Of a stretch of DNA of 64,000 bases, positions 42,036 to 64,000 are shown one piece after another; positions within the stretch are counted from its first letter, which is position 1, and every line of letters begins with the position of its first letter. The notes under the pieces were generated by a model. That model saw only the letters and a program-made list of their open reading frames with translations, did no database searches and was not told the DNA's origin. A program made the position numbers and the translations under genes. This DNA comes from Echeneis naucrates (Eukaryota; Chordata; Actinopteri; Carangiformes; Echeneidae), in contig NC_042529.1 of NCBI RefSeq assembly GCF_900963305.1, positions 13,368,501-13,432,500 on the forward strand, written 5' to 3'.

Positions 42036-42107
42036 AGGTTCCACCGAGATTTGAACTCGGATCGCTGGATTCAGAGTCCAGAGTGCTAACCATTACACCA
42101 TGGAACC
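42036..42107 (-). tRNA. tRNA-Gln (anticodon CTG)
   Basis: A 72-bp cloverleaf on the minus strand: acceptor stem GGTTCCA/TGGAACC, D arm TGGTGTAATGGTTAGCA, anticodon stem CTGGA/TCCAG with loop CTCTGAA, T arm GAGTTCAAATCTC, discriminator T. It lies in the roughly 850-bp interval between the mrpl58 and daglb start codons. Confidence 0.97.
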
Positions 42108-42722
42108 ACGACACATGGGTCTCGCAGTAGTTTATATGCTTTTGGTAAATATGAGGAAAGGTTGTCTGCCACGAGGGGGCGCAGTCATTAGGTGTTTCAT
42201 TTATATATAACAGTGAAAGCGGAACTTTCACACGACGACTGCTGTTGGGACAGGGAGTGATCGGCTGACGGACACTTTTGGCTTTTGACAAAAACAAAAC
42301 AAAGCAGCACCAAACTGCTTTATCTATATTTGAACTTTTAGATGGATATCCACCGGTAGTTGTGGAGCAGTAGGCTGATATCCTGCTGGCTAAATATTAA
42401 TTGTATTGACAAACAGGATTAGCGATATATTTCTGGGAATAGCTTTAAGAGTGTTTTTGGATAGCTAACGATATTAGCCAGTCACGCAACCGTGTAAATT
42501 CAGCTGGTAACGGCATCGAATGTCAGCCAAGTGTGCGTCATGCTAGTTTTTCAGTTAGTATTGTCGATTGCATGAACATCTGGGCTCGCCTCGGGGCGTG
42601 TCTCTGTGAAGAAATCAAACGGCTCGTTGGACGTTAGCTTGTCGCTAGCTTACGACGTTGTCGTTTGGGCTGATTGAGCAACATTGGAAAGTAGGATGTG
42701 ACAGCGCTGGTTTACATTCAAA

Positions 42723-45700
42723 ATGCCTGGAATGGTGGTGTTCGGGCGGCGGTGGGGGATCGCCAGTGATGACCTCGTTTTCCCCGGCTCATTTGAACTG
42801 TTCGTCCGCGTACTTTGGTAGGTAGCTGATACTGATACTGTTGGTTTACTGAAAACTGTGTTCCACCTTACGTCCACCTACAGTAAATGTGAGACTAATG
42901 CCGAGCGGCTCTGCTCTTGTCTCGTTACCCAGGTGGATCGGCGCTCTGATCCTGTACATCCACCACAGGGGTAATTTTGATTGTAATGGGAGAATTCTTC
43001 ACACCTACCTGGTCGGATTGCTGGTTGTACTTGGACTTATCATCCTGACATTGTCTGCTATTGTCTATGTCAGTGCTCAAGGTAAGTCTGTTATCTTCTA
43101 CGTTGATTTTTTTTTTTTTTTTTTTTAGCCAAATGTGTAAAGGTAAAAAGATTGCAAATCAGTTATTTCACATAATTCTACTCACTGCACTTACTGTGTC
43201 ATAATTCAGATTATTTTGCAAGATGCAGTCCAGGAAGTTGGATAAGCAGTTGCCAACTTTCAAAACACAATTTAAGAAAAAAAAAAAAAAAACAACAGTT
43301 TTCAGATGAGGCGGAAACGTTGAAAGGAAACAGGAGATACCTATACTTGAGTCGCTGTCGACTGACACATGGTGGTACAATCTTTCACTTTAATTCCAGT
43401 GGAAGAGTGATGACAAACAAGATGCCTCTACATTTTAAGGATTTTACCATCCAAGTGACGAAGAAAAGTGTGTCAAAACCGCTGACTGAAACAATTGATG
43501 ATCTATGATGGTTTCCTCAGGTACCATAACAAACCCTGGCCCACGGCGCTCCATCCCTGTGCTGGTGTACCTTCGGGCACTCCTGTACATTCCTGAGCTG
43601 GTATGGGCCTGTCTTGGAGCTGTATGGGTGTCTGATGGTAAAGGATGTGATCCTGCAACTGTGGGCGCTGTCATTGCAGCAGTCATTGCAAGGTGAGTTG
43701 TTCAGAGAGGCAGAGGGTGACAGATAAAAGGAACTACTTGAGAACAGCCCACTGAGCTTTGGAAAATTTAAGAGTGACATATTAGACAAACCCCTCTGGC
43801 ATTATCCAACACCATTAGCATATTGCCTGCTAATGGTGCCTTCATGCTAGAATCAGTAGAGATGTTTTGATCCAGCATCTCTCTGTGTCCACATCAACAG
43901 CTGGATCATCCTACTCTTCACCGGGTTGGGTGTGGTGTTTGTGTTTGACCCTCTGGGCAACCCACGTCCTCAGCAAGCAGTCATGGAGCCACTTGGAGTT
44001 CGTGAAGAGGGCACGCAGTTGTTCTCCACAGCTCGCTCCCTGGCTACCAAGGTGTGGGAGAGCAGGTTGCGGCTCCTTTGCTGTTGTCTGCCACAGGATG
44101 AAAACTACCGAGCTGCATTCTCCAGCATTGCACAACTTTTCAGCGGGTTCTTCTCTGTAAGATTTCCATTCGCTCCTTCAGTCTGATTTGATAATATAAT
44201 AGATAAAGTTATGTTAAGTGTAACAATAAAGTCATAAAAATGTGTTCAAACATTAAAACTGTGGCTAGCTTCTGCAGTTTGATAACTGCCACACCTCATT
44301 TTTACATGCTTTCTGGTAATGACTGTGTGTCTGTGTATGGGTGACAGGACACGGATCTGGTTCCCAGTGATATAGCAGCTGGTCTGGCTTTGCTACACCA
44401 GGAGCAGGATAAGATGGAGCGAAGCAGAGACCCAGACATCGTAGTCGCTCTCAGCCCTTCCTCTCCCACTGTGAGTATTGGAACTACAGTTGACCATGAT
44501 GTCACTGATGGTTTTTAAATTAGCATCATTCCATTCATTGAAATATCTTCCTTGTTTTTTTTCTATGATTGCAGGGGGGAGATTTGGAGACAGAGCTGGA
44601 AAAGGCAGCTCATTGTATGCAGTTTGCCGCAGCAGCATATGGCTGGCCCCTCTTCATCTACTCTAACCCTTTCACTGGTCCCTGTAAACTCAGTGGAGAC
44701 TGGTGAGATGTTTTGATTAATTTGAGTCTATGTCATGTCGGAGGACCTGCCAAGTCAGCTCAGGCAACTTGATGCTCTGTCCCAACTGCTATTTCGGTGG
44801 ATACAGTTTCTGACATCACTCTGTAGTTGTGTGTAAAGCCATTGAGATTAACCTCACTGACAGTGGAGAAGTGGTCAATCTGGTTTTATTGGCCTTTTTG
44901 ACGCCTTTACACTAGTTACTTATGATGTTAAAAGGGTAGCATACAGTGTTAGCATGCTCTTTCACATCAGTAGAGATCACTATTAACACCTCATCCGCAT
45001 TAGTTCTGACCATTAACAGATTTGTGTGCGTGTGTGTGTTGGTCAGCTGTAGGAGCCAAGCAGCTGAATATGAAATTGTTGGAGGAGACAACCTGGGCTG
45101 TCACTTCTCTTCCATCCTGCACAGCACTGGTTTACAATACAGAGACTTCATCTACGTCAGCTTCCACAACCAGGTGTGAACTCTGCTCAGATCACTGCTC
45201 TGTGTTCGGTGTCTGGAGGACGTCTCCAGTCTGACAGTGTTGAGTTGTCTGTGTTACAGATCTACGAGATCCCGTTCTTTGTGGCTCTGGATCATAAGAG
45301 AGAGGCTGTTCTGGTGGCTGTCAGAGGAACTCTGTCACTGAAGGTGAGTTTTGCTCTCAATGCTATTGTGTTGTCACAACAACAAACTAATGTGACCATG
45401 AGAAGGGCTGTGATTGTCTTTCCTGCTCATGTTCATCCCCTGTCTGTGTCTGTGTTGTTTGTCTGCAAGTCCGAAACATTCAGTATCAGCAATCGTAAGA
45501 GAACCATTATAGAACCTGCTCAAATGATGAAAGAAACTTTAAAGAATAGAATAAAAAAAATCTTCATCGATGACAAAAATATGGAAGAACCAGATAGATT
45601 GATGACAGAACCTTTAACTAATCTGATCAATTTATGAGAAAACAATTAAAGAACTTGATCAATTAGGAAGCCGTAAAATGATCAAATTAATTGATGAGAA

Positions 45701-48074
45701 AGCCATTTAAAAGAGTTTGACTGATGAGAAAATGACTAAAGAACTAGCTTAATAGGCACATTGTTGATGAATTTCCATGGTGACTGATCACATAGCTGGT
45801 GTGTCCCTTGCAGGACGTCCTAACAGACCTGTCTGCTGAGTGCGAGGACCTGCCTGTAGATGGAGTGTCTGGAGCCTCTTACGGTCACAAGGTAACTTGG
45901 CCCAGTGTGTGTCTCAGAGACTGTGTATGTGTGTCATGTAGACTAAAGCTGCTGCTCCTCTCACTCATACAGGGCATTTCCCAGGCAGCAGGTTACATCT
46001 ACAAGAAGCTGGTCAACGACGGCATTCTGAACCAGGCCTTCTCCGTTGCTCCGGTAAGAAGAGCATTTCAGGTCAAAGCTGCAGATCTGGTTCCTACTTG
46101 AGTTTGTTTCTGTAGGTTTGCAGGGGAAGACATTGGTGTTCATTGGTTTGTAGAGAACAACTTCCTCCTCCACATGATAGCCCAGCCAAGTCTGTCACAG
46201 TCCACAACTTCACTTTTAACATTTTAATCTAATGTGGAAATAAGCTGTAATGTAGACTCCACTGTGAGTGTTGAGAGAAGATGCATTGACATGGAATAAT
46301 CTTCCTGGTTCATCATTAATCGAATATTGATGGTCAGAGCTCATCAGTCAGAGGAGCTGGATCATGGCTAACCATTGATAGCGCTGCTGTGTGTTGGCAG
46401 GAATATAAACTGGTCATCACAGGTCACAGTCTGGGTGCAGGCACAGCTTCGATACTGGCCATCCTGCTGCGTAACTCCTTCCCCAACTTGCAGTGCTATG
46501 CCTTCTCTCCACCAGGTGGCCTCTTGAGGTAAGTTTGACTGAACTGTGAGGAAACTTTAATCAAGGGATTTTCCCAAGAGTTTTAAATCTGACTGTTTCA
46601 TCCACGATTCTCTTTCAATGTATTTTCAGTGGAACATTTAAATATTAGAGCTTAATTCTTACACATTGCTGCTCATATAATAATGCACGGCATGGTGTTA
46701 ACAGTTGGTGTGTGTTTTTCTGTGCAGTAAAGCCTTGGCTGATTACTCCAAGGACTTTGTGGTCTCTGTGGTACTGGGAAAAGATCTGGTTCCCAGGTGA
46801 GTGTGGTTCTTCAGCTGTTTGAACATGTGTTGTCAGAACATATGAAAACTGAGTACTGTCGTCACATCCCCTTTTTTAATTTTGGGTTATTGTGGCTGTT
46901 ATATGGTTGTACCAAGTCTGTGATGGCTCTAACATTGCTTTATTAGCACTGACAATAGACTATTAAATACTGTGCAGTAGCTGAATTTCCAGTGTGAATG
47001 TATTGCAGATTATTACAGATACTGTGATGTAAACACAGGAGGAGATGAGTGACACCAGACTTTTGTCTGCTCCTCTTTCGATTTTAATCATCTGTTGTCT
47101 TTGTTCAGACTCAGCATTCCCAACATGGAGGACCTGAAGAGGCGGATTCTGAAAATAGTTTCAAACTGCAACAAGCCCAAAGTAAGACCAGTTTCTGACA
47201 ACAACTTTTGTCAGTGTCAGACCCAGCGGGCTCAGATTTTGTATGCCTGTGTGTGTTGCAGTACCGCATCCTGCTGCGGGGCTGCTGGTACGAGCTGTTT
47301 GGAGGAGAACCAGACGACTTCCCCACCGAGCTGCAGAACAGGAGGGAGGAGGAGCTCAGCCAGCCGCTAGTGATTCACAACTCGTCATCCTATCAGAGCC
47401 TTGGGTCAGATGACTCACCTGTCCACAAAGCCACCCACTTACCTTTGTTTCCACCCGGACGCATTCTGTATATTACAGAAGATGGGCCACCACGGAGGTC
47501 AGTCTTGTTTGTTTAATCTAGTGGTGTATTCACAACGAAAAGAGCTACAAACATACACACACACATTTTCTGCACTAACTTGCACTTCAGCTTCTTTTAT
47601 TAACTGAATGGTAAAGCTGCAGCGATCAGTTGATGTCTTTCTCTTATCAGCTCTCTTAATTATTGATTAAGTGTCTGATTAATTTGTTCCATCTCCTCAA
47701 ATGTGAATATTTCATCTTTCTCAGTCATGTAACTGGATTGAATCCACAGGAGATGTTTGACGATGAGATATTGCTAGTCAGTTACAGATTTTCAGCTGGT
47801 ACTTTTAACTAAGCAGTGATGATAGTTATAATAATATTTTTGTGTACAGACAGTACAGACTGAACATCTCCCTCTCCCTCTGCTTCTCCTCAGACACTGT
47901 TTTTCCCAGGTCAAGTACCAGGCTGAGTGGGCCAGTGAGGCAACATTCATGAGCATTCTGATCAGTCCCAGCATGCTTGGAGATCACATGCCGGACATTG
48001 TGCTTGGAGCACTTAACCGTCTGATCAACGACAAGCCCTTCTCCATGTGCACGTCATCCCTGAGCAACAGCTAG
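42723..48074 (+). CDS. daglb: sn-1-specific diacylglycerol lipase beta, complete
   Basis: Membrane serine lipase that cleaves diacylglycerol to 2-arachidonoylglycerol. Fifteen coding exons: 42723-42817, 42933-43081, 43521-43692, 43901-44156, 44348-44470, 44575-44702, 45047-45173, 45260-45343, 45814-45891, 45973-46053, 46401-46528, 46728-46796, 47109-47181, 47262-47497, 47894-48074; 1980 nt, 659 aa (human 672). The start [20 protein letters not shown] and four N-terminal helices (about residues 20-165) match DAGLB rather than DAGLA, and the long DAGLA tail is absent. The lipase core has the nucleophile Ser441 in GHSLGAG (human GHSLGGG), the probable acid Asp493 in VLGKDLVPR and the probable base His631 in GDHMPD. 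A regulatory loop separates Asp and His. The 5' end is divergent from mrpl58. Confidence 0.97.
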
Positions 48075-48780
48075 CATGGCTTACCAGAAACATACATATA
48101 GACTGAATGTTGCCACTTGTGTGAGCCGTTTCTCCACGCCTGAGCCAGGGCTGCCTGGACCTGGACTGTAACCCTGGGCTGTTAACGTTCCTGATCATAC
48201 ACACTATTGACTTGATTATCATGAAATGGAAACATGAAACAGTAGATTTATCTGTTGTGACTGCATCTAAATAGAAACAAGTTAAAAGACTGCACTTTAA
48301 GTCATTTAATTTAAATCCGCTCCATGAGCAGCTTCATGCCATGATCACTGAATGTGCGTTGTGTACAGTATTTGGCAGTTTACCTGTAATGCTCCCACCC
48401 CGGTCCCTCAGTGGCCTCACTGATTGTCCTCATCTGAGGGGACACTGAGGAGCAGGATGACCCGACATGTGATTTAAACTGAAGAATTGCATTGTTGTTG
48501 TGTAGTAACTGTGGCTGGTGTGTGTTGTGTTTCACGTTTCATGTCTTGATTTAGGGTGAACAGTGCCTATGCTCCAGAGAGACACCACGGCTGCTTTGCA
48601 AAGAGATAGTGGACAGTGTTGTGCTGTTGAAACACTTAATTGTCTTTTAACATTTCTCCAACAGGTAGAAACAATGTACCTGTACAGTTAGAAGGAACCT
48701 GTTCACTCTCCATGAGGTGATATTGAATTTTGAAGCTACTGGTGCCAGAAAAAAAATCCAGTGTTGAATTCAAATAAAAG
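48075..48780 (+). terminator. daglb 3' UTR with poly(A) signal
   Basis: Non-coding sequence after the daglb stop. AATAAA at 48773-48778 (CAAATAAAAGC) lies about 700 bases past the stop and is the best end-of-transcript candidate. Confidence 0.6.
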
Positions 48781-48889
48781 CTTTTTCTGAAACAGTTCAT
48801 TTATCATTTATCTTATTTGTTTATATTTATCGTGTTCATTGTAAAAAGTATCCTAATAAACAGTTGTAGTTTTTCCTCTCCCTCCTAGC

Positions 48890-49612
48890 AATTTGTGACG
48901 TCACAATGACGTCCCCTCACGGACACATGACATCTTCACGTGAACCATGCGCCGTGGTAAGTTCAATTTCAGAGGCTGTAAAGTATCAAACTTTGTTCAG
49001 TAAGGTGCTTCAACCTGTTGTTGTGTAATAAGTGACGTGTCAGACAAACACGAGTTTTGTGTTTTGGCCACATGTTAGAATGATCATGAGTAGATGGGAG
49101 TGTTAAACGAGGCAAAAGTGATTAGAAACAGTCTTCACGCCTGACCATGAATACACAGAAAAGGGATTTATTTGTTTTAATCAGTTGACGATTCGTTCTC
49201 CGCCCCTCAAAAGTCACGGGACAAAAACTATATGAACATCAGGTCTGATTAAATTACTTTTCATCTTTTACAGCCTTCACACCCGACTTGTTCAATCACC
49301 CCTCTGCAGACAATCCCCTTTTATCTACTGTTTGTAACTTCGACGATCCCCATCTGTCCGACGGCGCGTGAAGGCAGCAGCGGCAGCTCATCTGTTGGAC
49401 AGGGAAACTAATCAGGAGCCAAGTAAAGACTTTAGAGCTAGCTGTAGCTAGCAGCCCGCCGAGTGTCCGTCCGGGCTAAGACGCTGTCGGCGAGCCGCCG
49501 ACTCCCGTCAGACATGTTTTAGACTCCCGGTTGTTTGGCGGTTCAAATCGGTCGGCGGGCAGCCTGTGTCACTGACGTTAGCTGGGAGAGAAGTGCCAGA
49601 GCAGGCAAGAAA
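48890..49612 (+). promoter_or_regulatory. Presumed spag9 promoter and 5' UTR, with CRE pair
   Basis: TGACGTCA at 48896-48903 is followed four bases later by a second near-site (TGACGTCC, 48907-48914) and a CACGTG E-box at about 48938. A CpG-rich block at 49360-49610 leads into the spag9 start codon. ATGCGCCGTG|GTAAGT at about 48948 looks like a tiny coding exon with a strong donor, but I cannot attach it to a gene. Confidence 0.45.
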
Positions 49613-63693
<14,081 letters not shown>

Positions 63694-64000
63694 GTACACA
63701 CGCACAAACATAAATTCACACTGACACTTGTTTGTGTACAAGCAGCATTAGTGTGTTAAGGTGTCTGAGATCGACATTTGGAGCTTCCCACGGCTCAGAT
63801 GATGACATCATTCTGAGGACACTTTAGAGGCTGAGGAGACAAATTATGATGCTTGGTGCCAGAAAAGACAAAGAAGGAAAGAAAGAGAGTACATAAGCCC
63901 GTTTAGCGTGGACAGAATCTTTAGCAGCTTGTGTTTGTGTGGCTGGGAGCCAGGGGAAGTGGTACCATTCGGGGGCCTGCCTTTAACCTCGGGGAAAGAG
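63694..64000. other. spag9 intron, continues past the window
   Basis: Begins with the donor GTACAC after ...NISLK. No further exon is seen before the edge. Confidence 0.8.

Noticed and set aside
45176-45637. A 153-residue plus frame over daglb exon 8 and the following intron
   Set aside because: It reads through the GTGAGT donor at 45344 into the intron; only 45260-45343 is coding.

Overview
The window is nuclear DNA from a bony fish, most likely a percomorph teleost. Genes are split into many small GT-AG exons, introns are compact, CA/TG microsatellites are dense, tRNA-derived repeats of teleost type are present, and every recognisable protein is a vertebrate orthologue. I rebuilt the genes by reading splice sites and phases by hand. 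For the six genes that are complete here the joined exons keep one open frame from start to stop. No virus-derived element was recognised.

Layout, left to right. (1) 258-3833, minus: the 5' part of itgb4 (integrin beta-4), running off the left edge. (2) 3834-10407: a gene-poor gap. (3) 10857-23278, minus: sap30bp, ten exons, 304 aa, with a promoter holding ETS- and NRF1-like sites. (4) 25073-25528, minus: smim6 (endoregulin-like), two exons, 83 aa. (5) 26443-27217, minus: smim5, two exons, 72 aa. (6) 27218-33053: a spacer with an RFX X-box-like site, an unassigned exon candidate and several repeats. (7) 33054-37197, plus: cdr2l, six exons, 492 aa, with an 11-bp minisatellite in intron 1. (8) tRNA-Arg(TCG) and initiator tRNA-Met, both plus. 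(9) 40121-41870, minus: mrpl58/ict1, six exons, 193 aa. (10) tRNA-Gln(CTG), minus. (11) 42723-48074, plus: daglb, fifteen exons, 659 aa. (12) 49613-63693 and beyond, plus: the 5' part of spag9 (JIP4). It has an 8.7 kb first intron carrying a SINE and a dead hAT transposon, and a second promoter and first exon at 62030 encoding a membrane-segment N terminus.

The order itgb4-sap30bp-smim6-smim5 and the pair cdr2l-mrpl58 both match human 17q25.1. daglb (human 7p22) and spag9 (human 17q21.33) are joined to them here, so the window crosses at least two synteny breaks relative to human. The genes are not one pathway: they cover adhesion, RNA/transcription, calcium-pump regulation, mitochondrial translation rescue, endocannabinoid synthesis and JNK/motor scaffolding. 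I see no undescribed multi-gene system. The most notable items are the conserved alternative first exon of spag9, a 40-bp sap30bp exon whose donor is followed almost at once by a long UG repeat, the enlarged basic tail of smim6, and the X-box-associated first-exon candidate upstream of smim5.
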